From contig NZ_QGTS01000007.1 of NCBI RefSeq assembly GCF_003182475.1, forward strand, positions 248,001-312,000: a stretch of 64,000 bases of DNA, read 5' to 3'. The notes under the pieces are model-generated. The model searched no databases. It was given only the letters and a program-made list of their open reading frames with translations, and was not told where the DNA came from. Below are positions 39,085-51,636 of this stretch, piece after piece. A program made the translations under genes and the position numbers. Positions within the stretch are counted from its first letter, which is position 1. Each line of letters opens with the position of its first letter. Source of the DNA: Mangrovibacter plantisponsor (GTDB lineage Bacteria > Pseudomonadota > Gammaproteobacteria > Enterobacterales > Enterobacteriaceae).

Positions 39085-40320
39085 TTACTGGTTACTGGCC
39101 TGCATGGCTTCTATTTGCATTTTGATTTGTTTAACTGCGCTATCGAGCGCATCTTTTGGCGACTGCTTACCCGTCATACTCAGTTGCAGTGCCGCATTCG
39201 CAGGCCCCCAAACCTCACCCATTTCAGGAATGCCCGGCATTGCGACAGCAAACTTTGACTGTTCAGCCACAGCACTGGCACGCTCATCATTTTTAATCAC
39301 CGGATCATTCATAACAGCCAGCAATGGTGGGATCTCTTTCGTCACTTCATAACGCGTTTTCACGTATTTCGGCTGGTTAATAAAGGTGATGAATTTATCG
39401 GCAAGCGTTTTATCTTTGCTCCAGGTGGAGACCACATAACCTTTCACGCCCAGAAACGCGCTCATCGGTTTACCATTTTCCAGCAGGGGTAATGGTGCCA
39501 CGCCGTAATTCACACCAGCCGCTTCATAAGGCTGGAACGCCCAGGGGCCATTAATAACTGCCGCAGCTTTTTTCTCTGTGAACAAGGAATCAATTGCATT
39601 GAGGCCGTTTTCCCCAACAATGCCGCTGGGAAATAACTGTTCACTGTAGAATTTTTTTAACGTAGTGACGGCATCCACAGCACCTGGTGTGTTCAGCCCA
39701 ATATCCAGGGGATTGAGCTTACCGCTGCTGTCTTTACCAAAGATATACCCGCCCATAGGGCTGACAGCACCCCAGCTATAATAGAGCTCATCGAATTTTG
39801 CCAGCAGGCCAATCTTGTTCTGTTCATGTTGCTGGCGAGAGAAGTTAAACCACTCATCCAGTGTCTTGAATGGGGTTTTTACGAGATCTTTGTTATAGAT
39901 CAGTACCAGTGTTTCAACCGCTTTAGGTAAACCATACTGTGTGCCATTCATCTGGAAAGCATCTACCGATGAAGGTGTAAAACCCGCAAGTATCGATTTA
40001 TCCAGCGTTAGCGGTGCCAGAAGCCCCTGCACCACCGCACCACCGAGCTGATCATTTGGAATGACCAGGACATCCGGACCAATACCTGCGGGCCCGTCGA
40101 GGCGTAATTTTTCCAGTTGCTGAGCAAATGGCATCTCGAGGACATTCACTTTCACCTGATACTGCTTTTCAAAATCACTGATAGCGACTTTGATACCGTC
40201 TGATTTCTTAATATCTTCCCAAACAGTAAGCTGCTGTGCGGCGGCGGATGCCTCAAATGCAACGAACTGGCTGCCTGCCAGCGCGGAAAGTAACAGGGCG
40301 GAGCATAGCGTAATTTTCAT
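39085..40320 (-). CDS. ganE: Galactan oligosaccharide-binding protein GanE (MalE type)
   Basis: 411 residues. The signal peptide ends near EASA (about residue 26), followed by a MalE/extracellular-solute-binding family 1 fold (LTVWEDIKKSDGIKVAISDFEKQY, AVINGPWAFQPYEAAGVNYGVAPLP). It captures oligosaccharides in the periplasm for GanFG. It is the first gene of the ganEFGAB transcript and divergent from ganK across a 348-bp control region. AGAGG precedes the start. Confidence 0.92.
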   Translation of the reverse strand: MKITLCSALLLSALAGSQFVAFEASAAAQQLTVWEDIKKSDGIKVAISDFEKQYQVKVNVLEMPFAQQLEKLRLDGPAGIGPDVLVIPNDQLGGAVVQGLLAPLTLDKSILAGFTPSSVDAFQMNGTQYGLPKAVETLVLIYNKDLVKTPFKTLDEWFNFSRQQHEQNKIGLLAKFDELYYSWGAVSPMGGYIFGKDSSGKLNPLDIGLNTPGAVDAVTTLKKFYSEQLFPSGIVGENGLNAIDSLFTEKKAAAVINGPWAFQPYEAAGVNYGVAPLPLLENGKPMSAFLGVKGYVVSTWSKDKTLADKFITFINQPKYVKTRYEVTKEIPPLLAVMNDPVIKNDERASAVAEQSKFAVAMPGIPEMGEVWGPANAALQLSMTGKQSPKDALDSAVKQIKMQIEAMQASNQ

Positions 40321-40668
40321 TATCGACCTCTTGTGAAGGTATTACATTTAAGATGTTCTGCTAACTTTTTTGTTTTTCTCGTAACTGAGTCATTTCCATA
40401 ATTTAAATGCTTTTTGATGATGATACTGCTCACCATCAATGATGTTATACGTTACTCTTTGAAAATAATGCGAACCATCACTTAGTGGTTATTCTGTGAT
40501 CATGATTGCAGAAATGAAACAGCAGCATACTGCCTGCTATAACTGAGATATATAGTTTCAGCATCTCAAAAAACCACCTTGCTCTTGCTTGCTTTCATGG
40601 TGTGTTATACGTACTACATTAAAACCATAAAACAGCATTAGCTGCATTCATTAAGCCAGGAGAAGTGG
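40321..40668. promoter_or_regulatory. Divergent ganE/ganK control region
   Basis: AT-rich 348 bp without a gene. It contains a CRP-like element TGTGA-N6-TTGCA (40495-40510, 8 of 10 matches), two copies of GTTATACGT (40444-40452 and 40604-40612, same orientation, 160 bp apart), and a GCTCACC half-site (40428-40434). Promoters for both genes must lie here; I could not place -10/-35 elements with confidence. Confidence 0.55.
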
Positions 40669-41817
40669 ATGTCCAGCATACAGCTCAGAAACGTCACCAA
40701 GCGCTTTGGCAAAACCGTCACGCTGCACAATATTCAACTTGATATCGAAGACGGAGAATTTGCGGTATTCGTCGGCCCGTCAGGGTGTGGTAAATCCACG
40801 CTGTTGCGCATGATCGCGGGCCTTGAGGATATTAGTGAGGGCGAGATAATGATTGGGCCAACGGTTGTCAATGATATTGCCCCGGCCCACCGTGGGGTGG
40901 CAATGGTCTTTCAGTCCTATGCCCTGTATCCGCACATGACCGTTGCTGAAAATATGGGTTATGGGCTGAAGGTAAATAAAGTTCCCAAAGCAGAGATCCG
41001 CCATCAGGTAGAGATGGTGGCAAAAACACTGCAACTGACCCACCTGCTTGAACGCAAACCAAAACAACTTTCAGGTGGCCAGCGCCAGCGTGTCGCTATT
41101 GGCCGGGCAATTGTGCGTAACCCACAAGTGTTTATGTTCGATGAGCCTTTATCCAACCTGGATGCTGAACTGCGGGTTGAAATGCGTCTGCATATCGCCC
41201 GGTTGCATCAGGAAATGAAAACCACAATGGTGTATGTCACCCATGACCAGGTAGAGGCCATGACGCTGGCAGACAAAATTGTGGTCATGAACTATGGCAA
41301 GGTGGAACAGACAGGCTCACCAATGCACCTCTACTACAACCCGGTTAACCGGTTTGTCGCAGGGTTTATCGGGTCGCCAAAAATGAATTTTCTGCCTGCA
41401 ACAGTGAAGCACTGGCAGGAAGGCGAACTGGTGGTAGACATTGCCGGGCAGCAAACGCTGACACTCGCATTGCATACACAGCAATTACATCCAGGCGATA
41501 ACATCACATTGGGTATTCGCCCTGAGCATTTGCAGGTGGGTGAACAGGCGGGTTGCCAGCTTCAGTTCCAGTGCGAAGTGGTGGAACGCCTGGGGAACAA
41601 TACCTGGCTGTTTGGCCAGTGTTATGGCCATGACAACTTCAAAGTACTTATTCCGTCAGATATTCATTTCAGCCCCTGGCAGAAGATAACAACGTATTTT
41701 GAAGCCCGGCAATGTATGGTCTTCGACGAAGCCGGGCTGCGTATCAGTGCTGAAATTCAGGTTCCGGATAATACCCTGCCCGCACACCAGGCAGAGGCAC
41801 AGGCGATCCCCGCCTGA
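40669..41817 (+). CDS. ganK: ABC transporter ATPase GanK (MalK/MsmX type)
   Basis: 382 residues. Walker [10 protein letters not shown] (36-44), Q-loop [10 protein letters not shown], signature LSGGQ (134-138), Walker B FMFDEP (155-160), switch His in [14 protein letters not shown], then the MalK-type OB regulatory domain with GIRPEHL. It energises import by GanEFG. It is transcribed opposite to ganEFGAB, behind a CAGGAG ribosome site. It could also serve other sugar ABC importers. Confidence 0.92.
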   Translation: MSSIQLRNVTKRFGKTVTLHNIQLDIEDGEFAVFVGPSGCGKSTLLRMIAGLEDISEGEIMIGPTVVNDIAPAHRGVAMVFQSYALYPHMTVAENMGYGLKVNKVPKAEIRHQVEMVAKTLQLTHLLERKPKQLSGGQRQRVAIGRAIVRNPQVFMFDEPLSNLDAELRVEMRLHIARLHQEMKTTMVYVTHDQVEAMTLADKIVVMNYGKVEQTGSPMHLYYNPVNRFVAGFIGSPKMNFLPATVKHWQEGELVVDIAGQQTLTLALHTQQLHPGDNITLGIRPEHLQVGEQAGCQLQFQCEVVERLGNNTWLFGQCYGHDNFKVLIPSDIHFSPWQKITTYFEARQCMVFDEAGLRISAEIQVPDNTLPAHQAEAQAIPA

Positions 41818-41827
41818 CACTGGGCTA

Positions 41828-42304
41828 TTATTTACGTAACAACTGCTGCAGGCGTCTTTGCCTGCGGCGCGCCAGCCAGTCGTGCAGCACAAATAACCGG
41901 CACCCACGCACCAGTAACAACCCGCCCCAAATCCCCAGAGGCCAGAGAAACCACAATACTTCGTGGCTGGTGAGCAGGTTTATTACGGCAAGCCCCCCGC
42001 AAATCACCACCCAGGTAAATAATGAACGCAGAAACCCGCTTTCTTCATCCAGCCGGGCATTGGCGGCTATAACGCGCTGGTCGGCCCCTTCTTCAGTTGG
42101 CTCACTGTGTTCATCCGCCGGGCTCATTAATTCAGCAACCGGGCACTCAAATACCGCCGCTAACGCACTCATGGTTTCAATACTTGCCTGTTCACCATTC
42201 TCAATACGCTGAATAGTGCGGACACTCAGTGCCGATAATGCCGCCAGTTGCTCCTGCGACCAGCCCCGGGCAAGGCGCAGGGCTTTAATATTGTTATGCT
42301 GCAT
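41828..42304 (-). CDS. XRE-family regulator with C-terminal 2TM domain
   Basis: 158 residues from the ATG at 42302-42304 behind AAAGGAG; the 68-codon upstream extension is spurious. Helix-turn-helix of the XRE type (NIKALRLARGWSQEQLAALSALSVRTIQRIENG, residues 5-37), then an acidic linker, two membrane segments (about 95-115 and 118-138) and a basic tail (RRRQRRLQQLLRK). The design is a membrane-anchored regulator with a 2TM domain. Targets unknown; it is convergent with ganK and divergent from the flavin-reductase-like gene. Confidence 0.8.
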   Translation of the reverse strand: MQHNNIKALRLARGWSQEQLAALSALSVRTIQRIENGEQASIETMSALAAVFECPVAELMSPADEHSEPTEEGADQRVIAANARLDEESGFLRSLFTWVVICGGLAVINLLTSHEVLWFLWPLGIWGGLLLVRGCRLFVLHDWLARRRQRRLQQLLRK

Positions 42305-42525
42305 CCTGTTTCTCCTTTGTTCTGTTGACGATAAAGACTGTCCGCCAACCCCGGCGAAAACACCACGACAGGAACCTGACAGCAACCCGACAATCACCCG
42401 CCACCCACCTGACACCCGGCAACAACGCCCTGTTTGCGGGCAACCACGCAAGTATCTGGCAAACAACCCCACGCCCGGCCAGGAAACGACTATTATCCTG
42501 TATAACAAGCCATACAGGAGGCAAT

Positions 42526-43071
42526 ATGAAAAAGTACCCTTATCCTGTTAGTGAGGTGCGCCGTTTTTTGGAGCCTGGCCCCATCGTGCTGGTCAGTTCT
42601 CACTGGCAAGGGAAAGACAATATCATGACGCTCGGCTGGCAAACTGTCATGGAGTTTTCACCTTCACTGATTGGCTGCATGATTTCCGCAGGCAATCACA
42701 GTTTTGAGATGATAAAGGCCAGCAGAGACTGTGTTATTAATCTCCCGGAAGTAGGGTTACTTGATACCGTTGCCCAAATAGGGAACTGCTCAGGGAGTAA
42801 CACCGACAAATTTACCCGTTTTGGTTTGACGCCAGAGCCCGCGCAAAGTGTTGGTGCGCCAGCGGTTGCCGAGTGTTTTGCCAGCTTTGAATGCCAAATC
42901 TATGATGATGTTCTGGTAGACAGCTATAACTTTTTTATTTTCGAAGTCCTTTGCGCACGGGTAAAAAGCCTGACTGACTGGCCTCAGACCATGCACTATA
43001 CCGGCGATGGCATTTTCCGCCTCGACGGTGAAACGGTAAACCGCCATCAGTGGTTCACCAAAGTGAGTTGA
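42526..43071 (+). CDS. Flavin-reductase-like (FMN-binding split barrel) protein
   Basis: 181 residues from the ATG at 42526 behind CAGGAGG; the long upstream frame is ignored. Flavin reductase-like domain: PGPIVLVSSHWQGKDNIMTLGW, INLPEVGLLDTVAQIGNCSG, HYTGDGIFRLDG. Such proteins bind FMN in a split beta-barrel. The substrate is unknown, and nothing nearby indicates a partner oxygenase. It is divergent from the XRE/2TM gene, an arrangement that may imply joint regulation, and convergent with lacZ. Confidence 0.82.
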   Translation: MKKYPYPVSEVRRFLEPGPIVLVSSHWQGKDNIMTLGWQTVMEFSPSLIGCMISAGNHSFEMIKASRDCVINLPEVGLLDTVAQIGNCSGSNTDKFTRFGLTPEPAQSVGAPAVAECFASFECQIYDDVLVDSYNFFIFEVLCARVKSLTDWPQTMHYTGDGIFRLDGETVNRHQWFTKVS

Positions 43072-43134
43072 TGGCGGTGGTTTGTTCTCACACCGTCCTG
43101 GTCTTACTCAGGCTAGTCTTACCCAGTCATAGTT

Positions 43135-47428
<4,294 letters not shown>

Positions 47429-47462
47429 AACCGGCCTCTGAGGGTAAAAACGCTATACTACC

Positions 47463-48110
47463 TCAGAGCGGGCTTTTGAGATCAGAAAGTGTATTACCTT
47501 GTGATTTTTCGCCAGTTTCAACCCTGGGCTGCTGTGAACTTCGGGCTGAAAACCAGGGGAGTGTCAGTTGAATAAGTGGCCCAATACTCACGGCATACAG
47601 CACTGTGCCAATCCCCAGGCTGCCACCCATCAAGAAACCCACAAGCAGTACTGTCAATTCAATAACTGTGCGGATGCGCCGTATTGGCCAGCCCATTCGG
47701 TTATGCATGCCGGTCATCAACCCATCACGAGGGCCAGCGCCAAACCCGGCGCCAATATACAAACTGGTTGCCAGAGCATTAAGCACTATCGCAATAACCA
47801 GGCACAGGCTGCGTACCCACAAATCAGTTATTGGGGGGAAAACAGCCAGTACTGCATCGGCCACCAGCCCCAGCACCACCACATTACTGATAGTCCCCAG
47901 GCCTGGTTTCTGGCGCATCGGCCACCACAACAATAAAACTAACGCCCCCACCACAATGACGGTTTGCCCAAGCTTCAGCCCGGTCAGTTGGGCAAGCCCC
48001 ATGTGGAACACATCCCACGGATCCAACCCCAGGTTGGCACGATAGAACACCGCAATTGAGATGCCATAAAACACCAGGCCTGTGTACAACTGAATTAAAC
48101 GGCGCAACAT
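47463..48110 (-). CDS. YczE/YitT-family membrane protein
   Basis: 215 residues with five to six membrane segments. The N-terminal LVFYGISIAVFYRANLGLDPWDVFHMGL motif and GAGFGAGPRDGLMTGM are hallmarks of the YczE/YyaS/YitT-like family. Function unknown. In many bacteria such genes stand divergent to a MocR/GntR-aminotransferase regulator, as here (88-bp gap), and are thought to be its target, perhaps in transport of vitamin B6 or an amino-acid-like compound; that is inference. Confidence 0.85.
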   Translation of the reverse strand: MLRRLIQLYTGLVFYGISIAVFYRANLGLDPWDVFHMGLAQLTGLKLGQTVIVVGALVLLLWWPMRQKPGLGTISNVVVLGLVADAVLAVFPPITDLWVRSLCLVIAIVLNALATSLYIGAGFGAGPRDGLMTGMHNRMGWPIRRIRTVIELTVLLVGFLMGGSLGIGTVLYAVSIGPLIQLTLPWFSARSSQQPRVETGEKSQGNTLSDLKSPL

Positions 48111-48156
48111 AAGGATTTCCTGTTTTTTGCAGACATGTTTATACTTTGCGCAACAA

Positions 48157-48195
48157 TGGACTTAATAATAAGGTCCAGTTTATAAAAAGTGGACT
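48157..48195. promoter_or_regulatory. Triple TGGAC repeat between yczE-like and MocR genes
   Basis: TGGACT at 48157-48162 (plus), TGGACC at 48172-48177 (minus strand) and TGGACT at 48190-48195 (plus). The first two form an imperfect dyad; the outer two are direct repeats 33 bp apart, roughly three helical turns. This fits the multi-box sites used by MocR regulators. The last box touches the translation start region at 48199. Confidence 0.6.
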
Positions 48196-48198
48196 GCT

Positions 48199-49626
48199 AT
48201 GACACAACGACAACTGCGCAGCGCCTCGTTACTGAAAATACTGGGCCAGTGGCATCATCCGGACACGCGTATTCCCGTTTACCGGCAACTGGCTGAAGGG
48301 CTTCGCTTGCTGATACTTGATGGCCGGTTGCCTTTAAACAACCGGTTACCCGGGGAACGAGAACTGGCAGATTCACTGGCACTGAGCCGCACAACCGTCG
48401 CGAATGCACTAAACCAGTTGCGTGAAGAAGGTTACCTGCAAAGCCGCCAGGGGTCGGGGTCAGTTACTCGCCTGCCTGATACTCAGGTAACCCAACAGGC
48501 CTATACGGTTCCCGGCGATACACTGGACCTTGCCACCGCGGCCCTTCCCGCCAGCCCGGCAATCCACCAGGCTTACCAGCGAGCCATTACCGGGCTGACA
48601 GAGCACCTGGGCTCAACTGGCTATGATTCACAGGGCCTGCCGCGCCTGCGAACAGCGATTGCACGGCATTACTGCCAGAGAGGCCTGGCGACCACACCAG
48701 ACCAGATAATGGTGGTCAACGGCGCGGTCAGTGGGCTGGCATTACTATTGCGGTTGTTCACCGGGCCCGGAGACAGAGTGTTGGTTGACCACCCCACGTA
48801 CCCAATGGCGCTGGATGCCATCCGGGGTGCTTCCTGCCGCCCGGTAGGTGTCAGCCTGCCGGCAAATGAAGGCTGGGATTGTGATGGTTTCGCCGCCACA
48901 CTGGCTCAAACATCTCCCCGCCTTGCCTACCTTATCCCTGATTTTCATAACCCAACCGGGCGTTGTATGAGCCTTGCAGAGCGCCAGAGCATTGCGGCCA
49001 TTGCACAACGCAGCCACACCCCGCTGGTGGTTGACGAAACCATGGCGGAATTATGGTATGACGCCCCGCCACCACCACCTTTGGCCTGTTTTGGCGATGC
49101 AGAAAACATAATTTCTCTGGGTTCTTGTGGCAAAAGCTTTTGGGGAGGTTTACGGCTGGGATGGATACGAACGTCTCCAGGGGTGATAGCCCGCCTGGTA
49201 CAACAACGTAACACCCTCGATTTGGGTTCTCCGCTGCTTGAGCAACTCACTGCGGCTATTTTGATAGAAGAGGAAGAGGCGATTTTACAGGAAAAACGCC
49301 ACCAACTGCAGGTACAACGCGACCAGTGCCTGGCACTGATACAGTCATATTTTCCTCACTGGCAAACCACTCCACCACCCGGTGGGTTATCGCTGTGGGT
49401 AACGCTGCCTTCCCCTGCTGCAACACGGTTTGCAGCCAGTGCAGAGAATATTGGCATTCACCTGGGGCCTGGCCCCCGGTTCGGTATTGATGGTGCTTTT
49501 GAACGTTTCTTGCGCCTGCCTTTCACGCTGGAAACGGCCAGAATGGAGATGGCACTGATGCGCCTGCTTCCGGTGTGGCAACAACTTGCTCTGGTTCGCT
49601 CACCAGCAAGCAATATGATGATTTAA
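48199..49626 (+). CDS. MocR-type (GntR/aminotransferase) regulator
   Basis: 475 residues. N-terminal GntR winged helix (residues about 20-90: PVYRQLAEGLRLLILDGRLPLNNRLPGERELADSLALSRTTVANAL) is fused to a fold-type-I aminotransferase domain with HNPTGR and the likely PLP lysine Lys312 in SCGKSFWGGLRLGW. Such proteins use PLP as sensor or cofactor. It is divergent from the YczE-like gene, which it probably controls (YczR-like). No clear ribosome site precedes the ATG. It is followed by a good terminator. Confidence 0.88.
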   Translation: MTQRQLRSASLLKILGQWHHPDTRIPVYRQLAEGLRLLILDGRLPLNNRLPGERELADSLALSRTTVANALNQLREEGYLQSRQGSGSVTRLPDTQVTQQAYTVPGDTLDLATAALPASPAIHQAYQRAITGLTEHLGSTGYDSQGLPRLRTAIARHYCQRGLATTPDQIMVVNGAVSGLALLLRLFTGPGDRVLVDHPTYPMALDAIRGASCRPVGVSLPANEGWDCDGFAATLAQTSPRLAYLIPDFHNPTGRCMSLAERQSIAAIAQRSHTPLVVDETMAELWYDAPPPPPLACFGDAENIISLGSCGKSFWGGLRLGWIRTSPGVIARLVQQRNTLDLGSPLLEQLTAAILIEEEEAILQEKRHQLQVQRDQCLALIQSYFPHWQTTPPPGGLSLWVTLPSPAATRFAASAENIGIHLGPGPRFGIDGAFERFLRLPFTLETARMEMALMRLLPVWQQLALVRSPASNMMI

Positions 49627-49663
49627 CCTGCACCAGCCAGCCACACAACAGCACCCAAAAGAG

Positions 49664-49692
49664 AACGGCGAGCCGCAAAGCTCGCCGTTTTT
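49664..49692 (+). terminator. Terminator after the MocR gene
   Basis: Perfect 10-bp stem AACGGCGAGC (49664-49673)/GCTCGCCGTT (49680-49689), loop CGCAAA, then T5. It marks the end of the regulator gene; an AT-rich stretch to 49921 without a gene follows. Confidence 0.92.
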
Positions 49693-49921
49693 AATATCAT
49701 CCATGATGCACATTACCTTTGAGGCAATGCCACCTTAACAAGTGGTTATGAATACTCCAGGTAATTCCGGTTGCATAAAAATGATATTTTTATGACACTA
49801 TTATTTCATATAAATTTCATTTTCATGTCAGTAATATGACAATCAGCATTAAGCCCCAGTTAATATTCATGCCGGACAGTTACAATCATATATCTGTATA
49901 ACATGAAAAAAAGTGGGGAAA

Positions 49922-50140
49922 TCAATGCTGCCGTGGAACCGGAAAACCTTTTACAGAAATAACAAACCCATTATCTCTGCGTTTTATTTTTGCACCGGCG
50001 TCACACCAGTCTGAAGCTATGCGAAAAAATTCATCACTCCCCACATTCCAGTCAAGGCGAACATGCTTAACAAAACCGGAGCGCAATAATTCACATGCCT
50101 CATTATAACTGTGAGCCACACTCACATTATCGTCAGCCAT
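49922..50140 (-). CDS. Small protein paired with the RHH gene
   Basis: 72 residues, MADDNVSVAHSYNEACELLR... The second half (HVRLDWNVGSDEFFRIASDWCDAG...KRRDNGFVISV) has a strand-helix-strand pattern faintly like TusA/SirA proteins, but the N-terminal CPxP motif is missing, so that link is speculative. Its ATG overlaps the stop of the upstream ribbon-helix-helix gene (TAATG). Size and coupling suggest a toxin-antitoxin-like or autoregulated pair. Function unknown. Confidence 0.6.
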   Translation of the reverse strand: MADDNVSVAHSYNEACELLRSGFVKHVRLDWNVGSDEFFRIASDWCDAGAKIKRRDNGFVISVKGFPVPRQH

Positions 50141-50388
50141 TATTTCCTCTTTTTAAGAAGTTTTCTCAATGCTTTGATTTCTTTAGCATTTAATGGTTGA
50201 ACTCCTTCTTCTTCTGTGTGCTGGTTATCAATATCATCTTCCTTAACCCCAGCATCAAGGCTTTCAAAAGCCATTCTCAGAAACTGCTCTGTTACCGCAC
50301 CCAATGTTTCCCCATGCAGTTCAGCATAACTACGCACTTGTTCTTTAAGTTCACTGCTAATTTTTACATTTAGCACTGCGGTTTCCAT
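50140..50388 (-). CDS. Ribbon-helix-helix (antitoxin-like) protein
   Basis: 82 residues. AVLNVKISSELKEQVRSYAELHGETLGAVTEQFLRMAF (residues 4-41) has the strand-helix-helix pattern of Arc/CopG-type proteins. An acidic spacer and a Lys-rich tail (KALRKLLKKRK) follow. AAGGAAAG precedes the start. It probably binds its own promoter and may neutralise the overlapping 72-residue product. The locus is AT-richer than the neighbouring backbone, suggesting transfer. Confidence 0.65.
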   Translation of the reverse strand: METAVLNVKISSELKEQVRSYAELHGETLGAVTEQFLRMAFESLDAGVKEDDIDNQHTEEEGVQPLNAKEIKALRKLLKKRK

Positions 50389-50643
50389 ATGCTTTCCTTC
50401 GAGTTTATTTAGCGCAATAATATAATTCTTATTACACGAATCGACAGGAAAAATCCATCACTATTCAGTTGCAGAAAGATGACCTGCAATTCAGGATGGA
50501 AAATAAATGTGACCAGGAACTCATTCTGTAGCAATAAATTTCATTGTTACATTGATATACTTATTTTTACTGTTGTTGTTTTTCGGGAAATGGAATGAAA
50601 AAACGGTGTATTGTGATCCTACCCACGTAATGTGGACACAGCC

Positions 50644-51296
50644 CTAAGCGAGGTTCTGGTTTTCAAACTGTTCCGGGCTGAGGCCACCACCGATCGTAAT
50701 CACACCCGATATAATTAAATACCGTCGTCCGCATTATTTCCCGACTGATAAAGCGTTCACCATGGATGCATTCGACTTTCAGTGACTGGAAGAAGCTTTC
50801 CGCACAGGCGTTATCGTAACAGCAGCCCTTTGCACTCATGCTACCGCGCAGGTTATATCGCTTCAGTAGCGCCTGATAATCTGCTGAGCAATACTGCCCG
50901 CCACGATCCGTGTGGACGATGATATTTTCCGGACATTTACGCCGCCAGAGCGCCATCTGTAACGCATCGCAGGTCAGTTTCGCCGCCATTCGTGAGGACA
51001 TCGACCAGCCAATAACGGCACGAGACCAGAGGTCAGTCACCACCGCCAGATACAGTCAGCCTTCATCCATGCGAAGGTTCGTGATGTCTCCGGACCACTT
51101 CTGGTTCGGACCACTGGCATAAAAATTCTGTTTCAGCAAGTTTTCTGACACCGGCAGGCCGTGCTCACGGTAACTGACCGGGCTGATAGCGACGTTTGAG
51201 CCAGGCATACCAGCCGCTTCGGGCAACCCGAAGCACCTGGCACATGGCTTTGACGCTGAATTCAGCCTGATGCTTTTTGATGAAGACATACTTCAT
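50644..51296 (-). pseudogene. IS3 orfB transposase, degraded
   Basis: Starts [13 protein letters not shown] (ATG 51294-51296) and ends ...[11 protein letters not shown] with TAG 50644-50646, as in IS3 OrfB. A deletion joins the SGWYAW region to [17 protein letters not shown]. The frame then breaks around RMDEG, resumes with [26 protein letters not shown] (catalytic D) and [10 protein letters not shown] (catalytic E), and breaks again near CDYDRWW by a short deletion. About 210 nt are missing compared with the usual 867. Confidence 0.85.
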
Positions 51297-51297
51297 T

Positions 51298-51433
51298 TCA
51301 GGCGCTTCGCGAAGTATGTCGCGGCCTTTTGGAGAATGACCAGCTCTTCATCCCCTTCAGCCAGTTGTCGCTTAAGGCGGGCAATTTCGACGGACATTTC
51401 CTGTTCACGTTCGGAAGATGAATGTGTATTTTT
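51298..51433 (-). pseudogene. IS3 orfA fragment
   Basis: Only the C-terminal part is left: NTHSSSEREQEM, then [20 protein letters not shown] and [14 protein letters not shown] with the stop at 51298-51300. The helix-turn-helix half and the left terminal repeat are gone. Confidence 0.8.
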
Positions 51434-51556
51434 CAGCCAAATTGATTTAAGTTAAGTCACTTTTTGGATATTATGCCTGCGATATCAATATGATTTATAA
51501 GGAATAATCAAGGGTGTTCCCCTGTGATAGCAAGTCGGTACAAGGAGCGAGCTGAT

Positions 51557-51634
51557 ATGGCTATAAAAACAAACATGTGGCAGTACGTTACTGCTTCCGC
51601 AGGAAAAGGGTTCAACTCTTGGGGGAAGGGGTAA
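51557..51634 (+). CDS. 25-codon ORF immediately upstream of the PAAR toxin
   Basis: MAIKTNMWQYVTASAGKGFN and five more residues. It has an excellent AAGGAG ribosome site (51543-51548), better than most here, and its TAA (51632-51634) is two bases before the toxin ATG. It could be a leader peptide coupling translation, or the start of a deleted gene. No similarity recognised. Confidence 0.45.
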   Translation: MAIKTNMWQYVTASAGKGFNSWGKG

Positions 51635-51636
51635 CT

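Larger units (their letters stand above)
50613..51433 (-). mobile_element. IS3-type insertion sequence remnant
   Basis: The right end is kept: TGATCCTACCCACG at 50613-50626, then TAATGTGGACA, as in IS3 terminal repeats. Coding parts are fragments of orfA and orfB; the left end is lost near 51433 and there are deletions inside. It cannot transpose on its own. About 820 bp remain of an element near 1.25 kb. Confidence 0.85.
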
